Shown: positions 8,504 to 17,558, numbered from the stretch's first letter. The stretch is DNA of 64,000 nucleotides from PALSA-612 sp964595575 (GCA_964595575.1 CAZQRA010000001.1:1-64000), one strand, 5' to 3'. Translations and numbers: made by a program. The notes: generated by a model not told the origin, from the letters alone.

Positions 8504-9622
8504 CTACGCCCAGACCTTGACCTCGCGGTAGAGCGTGTCCCGCTGCACCGGGATTTTGCCCAGCGACCGGATCAGGTGCACGAGCTCCTCGGTGGACGTA
8601 CGGTGGGTGGTGCCGGCGGCAGAGACGACGTTCTCCTCGATCATCACCGATCCCATGTCGTCGGCTCCGAACTGCAGGGCCACTTGCCCGATCTTGAGCC
8701 CCTGCGTCACCCACGAGGACTGGATGTGGGGGATGTTGTCGAGGTAGATGCGGGACACGGCCTGGGTGAGCAGGTAGTCGAAGGCGGTGGGCATGCGCTC
8801 GCGGGGCACGCGACCGGCCAGGCGGTTCCCGTCCGACTGGAAGGTCCAGGAGATGAAGGCCCGGAACCCCCCGGTCTCGTCCTGGAGGTCGCGAATCTTG
8901 CGCATGTGCTCGACCCGCTCCTCCACGGTCTCCACGTGCCCGTACATCATGGTGGCGGTGGTGGAGATCCCCAGGAGGTGGGCCTGGCGCATGATCTCCA
9001 GCCACTCCGCCGCAGTCGTCTTCTTGGGCGAGATGAGGTCGCGCACACGGTCGACCAGGATCTCGGCCCCGCCGCCGGGGATGGAGTCGAGGCCGGCGTC
9101 GCGCAGGCGGGAGAGGGTCTCCCAGATGGTCAGCTTGGAGCGGCGGGCCACGTGCTGGATCTCGGAGGGGGAGAGCGCGTGGAGGTGGATGGGGTAGCGG
9201 GCTTTGATCGAGGAGAAGAGATCCTCGAAGTAGGAGATGTCGAGGTCGGGGTGGTGCCCTCCCTGGAGGAGGAGGCCGGTGCCTCCCAGGGCCAGCGTCT
9301 CCTCGATCTTCTTGAAGATCACCGGCTTGGGGAGCAGGTACCCCTCCCGGTTATCCCCGGGACGCCGGTAGAAGGCGCAGAAGTCGCAGTCGGTGTAGCA
9401 GACGTTCGTGTAGTTGACGTTGCGGTCGACGATGAAGGTGACCCGGTCGGGATCTGTCTTGCGGCCCCTGATCTCGTTCGCTACTTGCCCCACGGCCACG
9501 AGGTCGCGGGAGCGAAGGAGGACGACCGCCTCCTCGTCGCTGATGCGCTCTCCGGCCCGAGCCTTCTCCAGGATGGCGGCGCAGGAGAGGTCGCGCTCCG
9601 CCCGCGTAGCAAGGCTGCTCAT
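8504..9622 (-). CDS. mqnC: Cyclic dehypoxanthinyl futalosine synthase
   Basis: 372-aa radical SAM enzyme of the futalosine menaquinone pathway. The [4Fe-4S] cysteines are C75, C79 and C82 in CYTDCDFCAFYR. Family signatures include QGGHHPDL, SIPGGGAEIL, MMYGHVET and the C-terminal IPVQRDTLY. The enzyme cyclises dehypoxanthine futalosine to build the naphthoate ring. The start ATG 9622 overlaps the mqnA stop as ATGA; an ORF reading to 9943 is a shadow of mqnA. Together with mqnA, mqnE, menG and a prenyl synthase it forms a tight quinone operon. MqnB and MqnD are not in this window. Confidence 0.95.
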   Translation of the reverse strand: MSSLATRAERDLSCAAILEKARAGERISDEEAVVLLRSRDLVAVGQVANEIRGRKTDPDRVTFIVDRNVNYTNVCYTDCDFCAFYRRPGDNREGYLLPKPVIFKKIEETLALGGTGLLLQGGHHPDLDISYFEDLFSSIKARYPIHLHALSPSEIQHVARRSKLTIWETLSRLRDAGLDSIPGGGAEILVDRVRDLISPKKTTAAEWLEIMRQAHLLGISTTATMMYGHVETVEERVEHMRKIRDLQDETGGFRAFISWTFQSDGNRLAGRVPRERMPTAFDYLLTQAVSRIYLDNIPHIQSSWVTQGLKIGQVALQFGADDMGSVMIEENVVSAAGTTHRTSTEELVHLIRSLGKIPVQRDTLYREVKVWA

Positions 9623-10383
9623 ACCACCGCCTCCGCGGTGACGAAGCGGAGCTCGGGAACCACCTCCAGCTCGCCCGCCTCCCGCGCCATCTCCAGGAAG
9701 GTGTAGAGCCCGGCCCGCTCGCGAGGGCCGAACCGATAGCGCAGCTTCTCGAAGTACCGAGCCAAGAAGCCGGGAGGATAGCCGTAGCGTCGAGAGGCCT
9801 CGTAGGCGAGCTGCTCGGGCTGGGCGCGAGCTCGGCGCACCGACTCCACCAGGGCCTCCTCCAGGGCGAGGACCCCCGCCGCCACCGGCTCCCGTGCCGC
9901 CCACACCGCGAACACCATGGGAAGGCCGGTGCGCTCCTGCCACAGACGGCCCAGGTCGTGGTGGGGGGTGGGGTCCTCGAAGGCGCTGCGGAGCGCGGCG
10001 TCGCCGATCAGGAGCACCGCGTCCGCTTCCTCTCCCAGCGGCACGTGCTCTGCCTCCGGCAAGAGGACGCGGACGAGCACCACCGAGGTCGCGCTCTCCG
10101 GAGTCACCGCCACCCTGCGCACGCGCTCCAAGGGCGTCTTGGAGACGAGCTGGATGGAGTCCACCGCCCCCTCCGAGCCGACGCAGAGACGGGGAAGCAG
10201 CCGCAGGCGATCGGCGTGGCGGGCGTACTCGATGGACGAGATGGGGGCGACGTCGATCTCGCCTGCGAGGAGCAGGCGGTTGAGCTCCGTGGGCACCCCC
10301 ACCACCTCCTCCACCTCCGCCTCCAAGCGGAAGAACACCGGCGCCATGTTCACGTAGGCGATGCGACCGAGGCGCAGGGTCAC
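9619..10383 (-). CDS. mqnA: Chorismate dehydratase
   Basis: 254 aa with the MqnA opening RIAYVNMAPVFF, EIDVAPISSIEYAR near residue 45 and LPMVFAVWAAREP near 165. This is the periplasmic-binding-protein fold used by MqnA/MqnD. MqnA dehydrates chorismate to 3-[(1-carboxyvinyl)oxy]benzoate, the first step of the futalosine pathway. MqnD is a relative, but the N-terminus and adjacency to mqnE and mqnC favour MqnA. The start GTG 10383 overlaps the mqnE stop as GTGA, and the 3' end overlaps mqnC as ATGA, so the three genes are translationally coupled. Confidence 0.92.
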   Translation of the reverse strand: MTLRLGRIAYVNMAPVFFRLEAEVEEVVGVPTELNRLLLAGEIDVAPISSIEYARHADRLRLLPRLCVGSEGAVDSIQLVSKTPLERVRRVAVTPESATSVVLVRVLLPEAEHVPLGEEADAVLLIGDAALRSAFEDPTPHHDLGRLWQERTGLPMVFAVWAAREPVAAGVLALEEALVESVRRARAQPEQLAYEASRRYGYPPGFLARYFEKLRYRFGPRERAGLYTFLEMAREAGELEVVPELRFVTAEAVV

Positions 10384-11486
10384 GGATCCCACCGTCTGAG
10401 CTCGTTGTAGAGCGTGTCCCGCTGCACCGGGATCCTGCCCGCCTCCCTGATGAACCGGACCAGCTCCTCCACCTTCTGCTCCTGCTCCGTGCGGGCCCCG
10501 GCGGCGTGGAAGATCTCCTCCCGCACCACCGTCCCCTGCACGTCGTCGGCTCCGAAGTGGAGGGCGACCTGCGCCAACGGCATGCCCATCATGATCCAGT
10601 AGGCCTTGATGTGGGGGATGTTGTCCAGCATGAGTCGGGAGACGGCGATCATCTTGAGGTCGTCGGCCCCGGTCGTGTGACGCCAGCCCCGTCGCTCGAA
10701 GACGGTGTTCTCGGGGTGGAAGGCAAGCGGGATGAAGGCCAGGAAGCCGCCCGTCTCCTCCTGGAGGGCCCGCAGCCGAAGCAGGTGGTCGATGCGCTCC
10801 TCGTAGGTCTCGACGTGGCCGTAGAGGATGGTGCAATGGGTGGGAATACCGAGGCCGTGGGCGGTGCGGTGGACGTCCAGCCACACCTCCGCCGGCTCCT
10901 TTCCGGGAGCGACGAGCCGCCGCACCCTGTCCGCGAACACCTCGGCCCCGCCCCCCGGCAGAGAGCCGAGGCCCGCCTCCTTGAGCCGTACGAGCACCTC
11001 CTCGTGCGAGAGGCCGGAGAGGTTGGCCATGTGGTGGATCTCGCTGGCGGTGAAGAGCTTGAGGTGCACGTCGGGCAAGGCCTCGTGCAAGGCCCGCACG
11101 ATGTCGAGGTAGTAGTCGAGGTCCACGTGGGGGCTCTCCCCTCCTACCATGTGGATCTCGGTGAAGCCGGTCGCCTCCCGCTGGCGGAGCGCCTGCTCGA
11201 CCAGCTCCTCGGGGGTGAAGGTGTAGGCGCCCGGCTGCTTGGCCGTCACCGCGAAGGCGCAGAACTTGCACTTGACCCGACAGACGTTGGTCTGGTTGAG
11301 GTAGAGGTTCTGGACGAAGAAGACCCGGTCGTCCCCGCCCCGCAGGCGGCGGGCCAGGTCGGCCAGCTCGCCCAGGGCGAGGAGATCGTCCGACTCGAGC
11401 AGGGCGACGCCGTCCTCGAGGTCGAGGCGCTCGCCCGCCTCCACCTTCTCCCGCACCAGGCGCAGGCTGTCGAGGGCGACGGCCAT
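10380..11486 (-). CDS. mqnE: Aminofutalosine synthase
   Basis: 368-aa radical SAM enzyme with cluster cysteines C69, C73 and C76 in CRVKCKFCAF, then HMVGGESPH, SLPGGGAEVF, CTILYGHVET and FHPENTVFE. It joins the MqnA product to SAM-derived adenosine, giving aminofutalosine. It is paralogous to mqnC 0.8 kb away, and both end in IPVQRDTLY. The start ATG 11486 shares one base with the stop of the polyprenyl synthase gene (TGATG). Confidence 0.94.
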   Translation of the reverse strand: MAVALDSLRLVREKVEAGERLDLEDGVALLESDDLLALGELADLARRLRGGDDRVFFVQNLYLNQTNVCRVKCKFCAFAVTAKQPGAYTFTPEELVEQALRQREATGFTEIHMVGGESPHVDLDYYLDIVRALHEALPDVHLKLFTASEIHHMANLSGLSHEEVLVRLKEAGLGSLPGGGAEVFADRVRRLVAPGKEPAEVWLDVHRTAHGLGIPTHCTILYGHVETYEERIDHLLRLRALQEETGGFLAFIPLAFHPENTVFERRGWRHTTGADDLKMIAVSRLMLDNIPHIKAYWIMMGMPLAQVALHFGADDVQGTVVREEIFHAAGARTEQEQKVEELVRFIREAGRIPVQRDTLYNELRRWDP

Positions 11487-12403
11487 CAGGAGTCCCTGTC
11501 CACGACCAGGTAGGTGAGGGCCTCCAGCTCCTCCCGGTGGTACTGCCCGTCCAGGCAGGCTCTGGCCCGCTCGGCGTAGTCGAGGGCGATCTCCCGCGAC
11601 CGCTCCAGGGCGCCGGTGGCCGCCACCCGCACCAAGGCCCCCTCGATGGGGCCGCCGGCCAGCGCCCGGTACACGACCTCGTCCTCCTGGGCGGCCAGGA
11701 GCAGGGGGAGCGTGGGCGTACCCTCCCGGAGGTCGACGCCGGCGATCTTGCCCGTCTCCAGCCCCTCCCCGGAGCAGTCGAGGATGTCGTCGGTGATCTG
11801 GAAGGCGATCCCCAGCGCCAGCCCGAACTCTCCCAGGGCCGGATCGCTGCCGCCAGAGCCGAGGAGACAGGCGGCTTCGAACAGCTTGCCGGTCTTGAGG
11901 GCACAGCGCTCGAGGTAGCTCTCGACAGTGGTCTTGGGATCCCGCGTCTGACGACGCTGGAGCGCCTCGCCGCGGGCGAGGCAGAGGGCAGCCTCGGCGA
12001 GCAGGCTGACGGCCGCGGCGTTCCCCGTGGAGGCGAGCTCGCCAAAGGCGCGGCTGAACAGGTAGTCCCCGGCCGCCCGCGCGGCCTGAGGCCCGTAGGC
12101 GGTCCAGGCAGCAGCCCGACCCCGACGAAACTGGGCCCGGTCGATGAGGTCGTCGTGCACGAGCGTGGCCATGTGGATCAGCTCCACCGCCACCCCCGCC
12201 GCCAGCGGGGGAGGGGTATCGGGGGGAGAGGAGAGGAACACGAGCATCGGGCGGAGCCGCTTGCCCCCAGCGGCGAGGGCGTCCGCGCCCACCGCCGCCA
12301 CCACGCCGGGGTAGCTCGCCACCGCCTCCTGCAGGCGAGCCTCGAGGGCGTCCAGGTAGCGCTCGAGCCCGGGGACGTCGCGGATGGCGGCGAGAGCGAT
12401 CAT
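11486..12403 (-). CDS. Polyprenyl diphosphate synthase (menaquinone side chain)
   Basis: 305-aa all-alpha trans-prenyltransferase. The first Asp-rich motif is DDLID (84-88), preceded by GGKRLRPML (46-54) and followed by RRGRAAAW; the second motif is DDILD (205-209). It condenses isopentenyl diphosphate onto an allylic primer to make the isoprenoid tail attached to the naphthoquinone. The start ATG 12403 overlaps the menG stop as ATGA; the longer reading frame to 12796 is a menG shadow. Whether it acts alone or as the large subunit of a heterodimer is open; see the 182-aa protein at 17559-18107. Confidence 0.93.
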   Translation of the reverse strand: MIALAAIRDVPGLERYLDALEARLQEAVASYPGVVAAVGADALAAGGKRLRPMLVFLSSPPDTPPPLAAGVAVELIHMATLVHDDLIDRAQFRRGRAAAWTAYGPQAARAAGDYLFSRAFGELASTGNAAAVSLLAEAALCLARGEALQRRQTRDPKTTVESYLERCALKTGKLFEAACLLGSGGSDPALGEFGLALGIAFQITDDILDCSGEGLETGKIAGVDLREGTPTLPLLLAAQEDEVVYRALAGGPIEGALVRVAATGALERSREIALDYAERARACLDGQYHREELEALTYLVVDRDS

Positions 12404-13116
12404 CGAGCCACCCCAGTATGGAGGGAGACGAGCCCGCCCGCGAGCGGTCGCCAGCGGGTCTCGGAGAAGCCGGCGCCGGCCACCAGCTCGGCTAGGCCCT
12501 CGGCGTCGGGGAAGCGGCGCACGCTCGCCGGGAGGTAGGCGTAGGCCCCGCCCCCGGAAGCCAGCCGGCCGAGGGGAGGGACGAGCAGCTCCAGCCACAG
12601 TCGAAAGAGCGCCCCCGCCGGGCCGCGAGGGCGAGTGATCTCCAGGATGGCCAGGCGCCCTCCAGGCTTGAGGACGCGCCGGAGCTCGCGCAGCCCTCGC
12701 TCTAGGTCGGCCACGTTGCGCACGCCGAAGCCCACGGTAGCGACGTCGAAGGCTCCGTCGTCGAAGGGCAAGGAGAGGAGGTCGCCCTCCACCCAAGCGA
12801 TCGACCGGGACTTGCGGCGAGCCCGCTCCAGCATCTCGGCCGAGAAGTCGAGCCCCACCACTTGGCCTCCCGCCCGCTCGCAGGCAAGGGCGAGGTCGCC
12901 GGTGCCGCAGCAGGCGTCGAGGACGCGGTCGCCGGGCCGGACGACCGCCTCGGCGGCGACGCGCCGCCAGCGACGGTCGAGACCGCAGGTCATCACCCGG
13001 TTCATGAGGTCGTACACGGGAGCGATGCGGTCGAACATGACCCTCACCCCTTCGGGAGAAAGTCGCCCGGTCTCGATACCCGCCAGCACCTCGGACTCGC
13101 TCGCGCGCTTTCCCAT
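12400..13116 (-). CDS. menG: Demethylmenaquinone methyltransferase (UbiE/MenG)
   Basis: 238-aa class I SAM methyltransferase. The SAM-binding motif DACCGTGD is at about 67-74, with FDRIAPVYDLMNRVM (28-42), GVRNV near 128 and LKPGGRLAILEITRP near 146, the UbiE/COQ5 signatures. It methylates the demethylquinone ring as the last step of menaquinone synthesis. The start ATG 13116 was chosen over an upstream in-frame start at 13203 because family members begin near this point. Coupled to the prenyl synthase by an ATGA overlap. Confidence 0.92.
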   Translation of the reverse strand: MGKRASESEVLAGIETGRLSPEGVRVMFDRIAPVYDLMNRVMTCGLDRRWRRVAAEAVVRPGDRVLDACCGTGDLALACERAGGQVVGLDFSAEMLERARRKSRSIAWVEGDLLSLPFDDGAFDVATVGFGVRNVADLERGLRELRRVLKPGGRLAILEITRPRGPAGALFRLWLELLVPPLGRLASGGGAYAYLPASVRRFPDAEGLAELVAGAGFSETRWRPLAGGLVSLHTGVAR

Positions 13117-13177
13117 AGACAGGAAGTGTGCCCTTCCCGGCACCGGTAGCGGGCAGGGCCGGCAGGCGCGAGGGGCC

Positions 13178-13987
13178 CTACCGCTTAGGCCCCCGAGAGG
13201 CATCCAGGAAGACGCCGATCTGGCGCAGCTCCTGGTCGGTGAAGGTCAGGTCGTACCGGGGCATGATCGTGTTCCCGAACTGGCTGGGATTCCCTACGTA
13301 GCGGGCGAAGTAGTCGACCCCCCGGTTGCTGGCCCCGATCCGCGACAGGTCAGGAGCCCCGAGAGCGGAGGTGCCGCTACCGAGGTAGGTGTGGCAGTTC
13401 TGGCACCCGGCCTGGGCGAACAGCTCGGCCCCCGGCCGCGCCTCCGGCGGCAGGTCGTTCTCCTTGATCCACTCGGGCACCCGCAGGAGGGCCTCGCTCC
13501 CCAGCGACTCCTTCGCGGTCGCCCCCTTCCAGGTGAGGGTGCCCATGGAGATCACCACCAGGACGGCCGCCACCACCGCCACCGGCCGGTGGGCAAGCCT
13601 CCGCTCGACGCGCCGATCGACGAAGGGGAGGGCAAAGAGGAGGATCATGGCGATGGTGGGGATCCCCACCGTGGCCAGCACCACCGAGTCGGGCCACTTG
13701 AAGATGCGGAGTAGGTAGAAGAGGAAGTAGAAGTACCAGTCGGGGCGGGGGATGAAGCTGGTCGTGGCCGGATCGGCCTTCTCGGCGTAGAGGGGCCCCA
13801 AGATGCCCGCCTCGGTGCCGTCGGCGGTCTCGTGCCAGATGACGGCCAGGCCCACGATCACCGCCACCACGACCAGGCTCATCACGGTGTCGTGGAACAT
13901 GGCGTAGGGGAAGAAGGGCTTGCCGTGTCGCTCCACGTGCCGCTTGTAGGCCGCGTGCCGCCGGCGGCGCTCCTCGAGCGAGCTCAC
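13178..13987 (-). CDS. qcrC: Menaquinol:cytochrome c oxidoreductase cytochrome b/c subunit (subunit IV fused to cytochrome c)
   Basis: 269 aa. The N-terminal 150 residues resemble cytochrome b6f subunit IV, with three membrane helices and the Qo-site motif PDWY (82-85). The C-terminus is a monohaem cytochrome c with CQNCH at 195-199 and a likely axial Met in NTIMPRYDL. This fusion is the QcrC arrangement known from Bacillus rather than the dihaem QcrC of most actinobacteria. PDWY in place of PEWY is usually linked with low-potential menaquinone complexes. The ATG 13987 overlaps the qcrB stop (ATGA). Confidence 0.92.
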   Translation of the reverse strand: MSSLEERRRRHAAYKRHVERHGKPFFPYAMFHDTVMSLVVVAVIVGLAVIWHETADGTEAGILGPLYAEKADPATTSFIPRPDWYFYFLFYLLRIFKWPDSVVLATVGIPTIAMILLFALPFVDRRVERRLAHRPVAVVAAVLVVISMGTLTWKGATAKESLGSEALLRVPEWIKENDLPPEARPGAELFAQAGCQNCHTYLGSGTSALGAPDLSRIGASNRGVDYFARYVGNPSQFGNTIMPRYDLTFTDQELRQIGVFLDASRGPKR

Positions 13988-14766
13988 GCCGCCCTCCTGC
14001 CCCGCGGCGCAGGCTGCACAAGCCCCGTCCGCGCCGACGGCTCAGGCTCCTCTTCCTCCTCCTCGTCCTCCTGCGGCCCCCACGGGGGCGGGGTGACCCC
14101 GTTTCGGATCACGAGGTAGAGGTGGAGACCGATGAGGGCGAACATGAGCCCCGGCAGCACCAACATGTGGATGGAGTAGAAGCGGGAGAGCGTCTCCTCG
14201 TTGATCGCCGCTCCCGCCTTCAAGATCTGGGCCAGGAAGGGGCCGAGGAAGGGGCCGGTAGCGGTGATGTTGATGCCCACCACCGTCGCCCAGTAGGACG
14301 TCTGGTCCCAGGGTAAGAGGTAGCCCGTGAACCCCTCGAACATGCCCAGGATGAGGAGCACCACGCCGATCAGCCAGTTGACCTCCCGCGGGTACTTGTA
14401 GGCGCCGAACAGGAACACCCGGGCCATGTGGAAGAAGAGGAGGATGATGAACACGCTGGCCCCCCAGCGGTGCATCCCTCGGACGAGCCAGCCCAGGGTC
14501 ACCTCGTTGGTGATGAACTGGATCGACTCGTAGGCCTTGTCGGGGTCGGGCTTGTAGTACATGGCCAGGATCACGCCGGTGATGGCCTGGACCAGGAATG
14601 CAGTGAGGGTGGCCGACCCCAGGGTGTGGAACCAGTTCGTCCGCTTGGGCACGTGCCGGAAGAGGAAGAAGCGGACGAAGGCGACGAGGCCGGTACGCTC
14701 CTCCAGCCAGTCGACCGGGTAGGCGACGGCGGCCTCGAGCTGTCTACGGCGCTCCGACTTGGGCAT
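13984..14766 (-). CDS. qcrB: Cytochrome b6-type subunit of menaquinol:cytochrome c oxidoreductase
   Basis: 260 aa, four membrane helices, carrying the two b haems. The His pairs are H99/H113 and H200/H215; the 15-residue second spacing is typical of the split b6 type. It forms the quinol-oxidising core with the Rieske protein upstream and the subunit IV/cytochrome c fusion downstream. The segment NWFHTLG (44-50) aligns with the b6 stretch that carries the Cys binding haem ci/cn, and here Thr replaces it, so covalent haem ci attachment appears absent. The tail from about 230 is acidic (a run of Glu). The start shares one base with the qcrA stop (TGATG). Confidence 0.93.
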   Translation of the reverse strand: MPKSERRRQLEAAVAYPVDWLEERTGLVAFVRFFLFRHVPKRTNWFHTLGSATLTAFLVQAITGVILAMYYKPDPDKAYESIQFITNEVTLGWLVRGMHRWGASVFIILLFFHMARVFLFGAYKYPREVNWLIGVVLLILGMFEGFTGYLLPWDQTSYWATVVGINITATGPFLGPFLAQILKAGAAINEETLSRFYSIHMLVLPGLMFALIGLHLYLVIRNGVTPPPWGPQEDEEEEEEPEPSARTGLVQPAPRGRRAA

Positions 14767-15671
14767 CAGCTCGGCGGTTGCAGGGGGTAGAGGATCCGCT
14801 CCCAGCCGTCGACGTGGATGCCGGGAGCCGCCAGACGGTACTTGGCGATGCGCGCCTCCTTGCCCTCGCCCTCGACCTTGCCCACGCTGTAGAGCCCGGT
14901 GAGGACGAGACGACCGTTGCGGATGGCGTAGGAGTAGCGATCGAGGGCTCGCACCGGCGGGCCTGCCGTGCGGTTGCCCTCGGTGTCGTACTGGCCGGCG
15001 TGGCAGGGGCAGCCGAACCCGTTAGGGCGCGTGGGGATGATCTCCACCCGCCGCCTGCCGGCCCGAAGGACCTTGCGCTCCTCGTCGGCGATGGGCCCGT
15101 TGGGCTGCACCGGGCAGCCGAGGTGGACGCAGCGGTTGGAGATGATGGTGAAGCTGGGAAGCCCGTCCAAAAGCCCGTTGTACCGCACGAAGGCGGTGCG
15201 CTCGTTGACGCTCCCACCCCGGGGAGAGATGTTGAACTTGGTCACCAGCCACTGGCCCTCGGGATAGGCATCGAGGGGTCCTAGATCGACCTCCACCTCC
15301 TGGAAGCCCTCGCCCTTGAGGAAGGGGGGAAGGATGGCAAGCAGGGCGGGGGGCACGGTGACGACGCCGCCGATCACCGCCCCCAGCCCCAGGGTCATCC
15401 CCGACAGGAAGCCCTTGCGCGTCGCCCGGGGAGGCGCAGGCGCCGCCCGCCGCGGCCGAGCAGCCGGCGCGGGAAGGAGAGGAGCCCTCGGCCGCACGAG
15501 GTCGCGTACCCACAAGAGCCCGAAGAGGAGTACGAGACCCCCGCCCACGGCCACGATCCACCAGCTCACGATCAGCCCCACGAGGACGCAGGCCACGCCG
15601 ATGGCCAGGCCCAGGGGCCAGAGCGTCAGGCTCGGCGCCTCGCTCGTTCCTTCGTCCCTGTCTGAGCCCAC
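14766..15671 (-). CDS. qcrA: Rieske iron-sulfur protein of the bc complex
   Basis: 301 aa. Two hydrophobic helices near 18-55 are followed by a Pro/Ala/Arg-rich loop and a third hydrophobic segment (88-117) that would anchor the protein, giving the three-helix N-terminus seen in actinobacterial QcrA. The [2Fe-2S] ligands are CVHLGC (181-186) and CPCHAGQYD (221-229), including the conserved Cys pair forming the disulfide. It passes electrons from menaquinol at the Qo site to cytochrome c. First of the coupled qcrABC genes; ubiD ends 39 bases upstream. Confidence 0.93.
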   Translation of the reverse strand: MGSDRDEGTSEAPSLTLWPLGLAIGVACVLVGLIVSWWIVAVGGGLVLLFGLLWVRDLVRPRAPLLPAPAARPRRAAPAPPRATRKGFLSGMTLGLGAVIGGVVTVPPALLAILPPFLKGEGFQEVEVDLGPLDAYPEGQWLVTKFNISPRGGSVNERTAFVRYNGLLDGLPSFTIISNRCVHLGCPVQPNGPIADEERKVLRAGRRRVEIIPTRPNGFGCPCHAGQYDTEGNRTAGPPVRALDRYSYAIRNGRLVLTGLYSVGKVEGEGKEARIAKYRLAAPGIHVDGWERILYPLQPPS

Positions 15672-15710
15672 GGTTCTCTATCGCCTCCCGGCTCGCACGC
15701 TGGACGCGAT

Positions 15711-17195
15711 TCAATAGCCGCCGGGGCGAGGTGTCAATCTGGTAACGGACGCATCGAGGGGGATGCCGTACTCCTCCCAACGGGCATCCACGAGCTTCCG
15801 CACCTCGCCGGCCATGCGAATCTCGGCCGGCCAGGGCCGCGCCCCCTCCTCCGGCCCCTTGTGGGTGGCATCGATGCCGATCTTTCCCCCGTAGCAGGGA
15901 AGCACGGCCGCGTGGTCGAGCTGGTCGAGCGGGCCCTCGCTGAGGAGGATGTCGCGCTTGGGGTCGACGTTGGCGCACACGCGGAAGAACACCTCCTCGT
16001 AGTCGTGCACGTTCACCCACTCGTCCACCACCACCACCGCCTTGGACAGGCTGAGGAGGCCGAGGCCCCAGATCGCGTGCATGACCTTGCGGGCGTGCCC
16101 GGGGTACGACTTGCGAATGGAGACGATCACGCAGTTGTGGAAGACGCCGGCCACAGGGAGGTCGTAGTCGACGATCTCCGGCACGCTCATGCGCAGCGCG
16201 GGAAGGAAGATCCGCTCGGTGGCCTTGCCCAGCCAGGCGTCCTCGGCCGGCGGCTTGCCCACCACGATGGAGGGGTAGATCGCATCCCGGCGCATGGTCA
16301 TAGCGGTGACGTGGAAGATGGGGAACGGCTCCGGCTGGGAGTAGTAGCCGGTGTGGTCGCCGAAGGGGCCCTCCAGCCCTTCCTCGCCCTTCTGGACGTA
16401 CCCCTCGAGGACGATCTCGGCCCTGGCCGGGACCTCGAGATCGATCGTCCGACAGCGAACGAGCTCGACCGGCCGGCCGCGCAGAAAGCCCGCCAGCATG
16501 AGCTCGTCCACGTGCTTGGGAAGTGGCGCCGAGGCGGCGTAGGTGGTGACCGGGTCGAGCCCCAGCGCCACCGCCACCTCCAGGCGGCCGCTCGCCGCCA
16601 GGTAGTCCATGCGCCCGTCCTTGTGCATCTGCCAGTGCATGAAGGTCGACCGGCGGTCCCGCACCTGCATCCGGTACATGCCCACGTTGCGCTGTCCAGT
16701 GCGGGGATCCCTGGTGATGACGGCAGGCAAGGTGATGAAGGGCCCTGCGTCCATGGGCCAGCAGGTCTGAACGGGAAGGAGCCCCAGGTCGACCTCCTCC
16801 CCCTGGAGGACGATCTCCTGGCAGGGGCCGGAGCGAACGCTCTTGGGCATGGCGTCGGCGATCGACTTGAGCTTGGCCAGGCCCCGCACCTTCTCCACGA
16901 GGCCCTGGGGGGGCTGTAGCTCCAGCACCTCCTGCACCCTCTCCGCTACCGCCTCCAGGCTGGCGGCGCCGAAGGCGAGGCACATGCGCCGCTCGCTCCC
17001 GAACTGGTTGATGAGGAGGGGGTGGGAGGAGCCCTTGGGCCGCTCGAAGAGCAGGGCCGGCCCCCCCGCCTTCACCACCCGGTCGGTGATCTCGGTGATC
17101 TCGAGGTGGGGATCGACCTCGACCCCGACCCGGGCCAGCTCCCCCTCCTGCTCGAGCAGGGAGAGCCACTCTCGCAGGTCCTGGGCGATCGCCAC
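15711..17195 (-). CDS. UbiD-family prenylated-FMN-dependent decarboxylase (menaquinone pathway)
   Basis: 494 aa from GTG 17195, where the family start AIAQDLREWLSLLEQEGEL begins; a frame start at 17237 adds 14 unrelated residues. UbiD features include NVGMYRMQV, MHWQMHKDGR, GPFGDHTGYYSQPEP (with conserved Glu) near 285, and the DxxEVFFRV-type segment YEEVFFRVCANVDP. The family decarboxylates aromatic acids using prenylated FMN. In futalosine-pathway organisms a UbiD homologue (MqnL) decarboxylates the 1,4-dihydroxy-6-naphthoate intermediate, which fits the context. The UbiX partner and the prenyltransferase are not in the window. The 208-base gap 17196-17403 holds nothing I can call. Confidence 0.87.
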   Translation of the reverse strand: MAIAQDLREWLSLLEQEGELARVGVEVDPHLEITEITDRVVKAGGPALLFERPKGSSHPLLINQFGSERRMCLAFGAASLEAVAERVQEVLELQPPQGLVEKVRGLAKLKSIADAMPKSVRSGPCQEIVLQGEEVDLGLLPVQTCWPMDAGPFITLPAVITRDPRTGQRNVGMYRMQVRDRRSTFMHWQMHKDGRMDYLAASGRLEVAVALGLDPVTTYAASAPLPKHVDELMLAGFLRGRPVELVRCRTIDLEVPARAEIVLEGYVQKGEEGLEGPFGDHTGYYSQPEPFPIFHVTAMTMRRDAIYPSIVVGKPPAEDAWLGKATERIFLPALRMSVPEIVDYDLPVAGVFHNCVIVSIRKSYPGHARKVMHAIWGLGLLSLSKAVVVVDEWVNVHDYEEVFFRVCANVDPKRDILLSEGPLDQLDHAAVLPCYGGKIGIDATHKGPEEGARPWPAEIRMAGEVRKLVDARWEEYGIPLDASVTRLTPRPGGY

Positions 17196-17403
17196 CGCGG
17201 CCCAGTCTAGGGCACGGCCCCCGTACCCTGGGAGCACGGTCCCCGCCCGCGCGTGCGCGCCCGGGGCCGGCGCCCTCGGCGACTCCTCGCCCGGCTACCC
17301 ACGTCGCTTCTCCGGCCCACGGCTACCCCGAACCTCGGCTCCAGCCCGGGCTCGGCATGGCCGGCCCTGCGCGCGGTCGACGAGAACCTGGCCGGAAACA
17401 GCG

Positions 17404-17547
17404 TCAGCGGCGGTCGTTGAGCCAGCGGAGAAGCTGGCCCACCAGGATCACGCCCAGGAACACGCAGCCTACGACGAGCATGGAGAGGACGATGTCCCTC
17501 CCCTCCTCGGCTACGTCCTTGGCCGCCACCAGCGTCAGCCACTCCAT
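17404..17547 (-). CDS. Small single-pass membrane protein (47 aa), unknown
   Basis: A short gene: ATG 17547 to TGA 17404. It starts MEWLTLVAAKDVAEEGRD, an amphipathic charged segment, then has one strongly hydrophobic helix (about residues 19-41, VLSMLVVGCVFLGVILVGQLL without breaks) and ends RWLNDRR, giving a positive-inside C-terminus. It begins 11 bases after the preceding 182-aa gene and lies between hemL and ubiD, inside the heme/quinone/bc run. I do not recognise a family. The placement suggests an accessory subunit or assembly factor of the respiratory membrane, which is inference only. No strong ribosome binding site (GGGCGG just upstream). Confidence 0.6.
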   Translation of the reverse strand: MEWLTLVAAKDVAEEGRDIVLSMLVVGCVFLGVILVGQLLRWLNDRR

Positions 17548-17558
17548 ACCGCCCGACT

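Noticed and set aside
5805..8531. Very long plus-strand reading frame (908 codons) opposite dedA and the glycosidase gene
   Set aside because: It is a GC-rich shadow of the real minus-strand genes, with low-complexity Gly/Arg/Glu composition and no domain.
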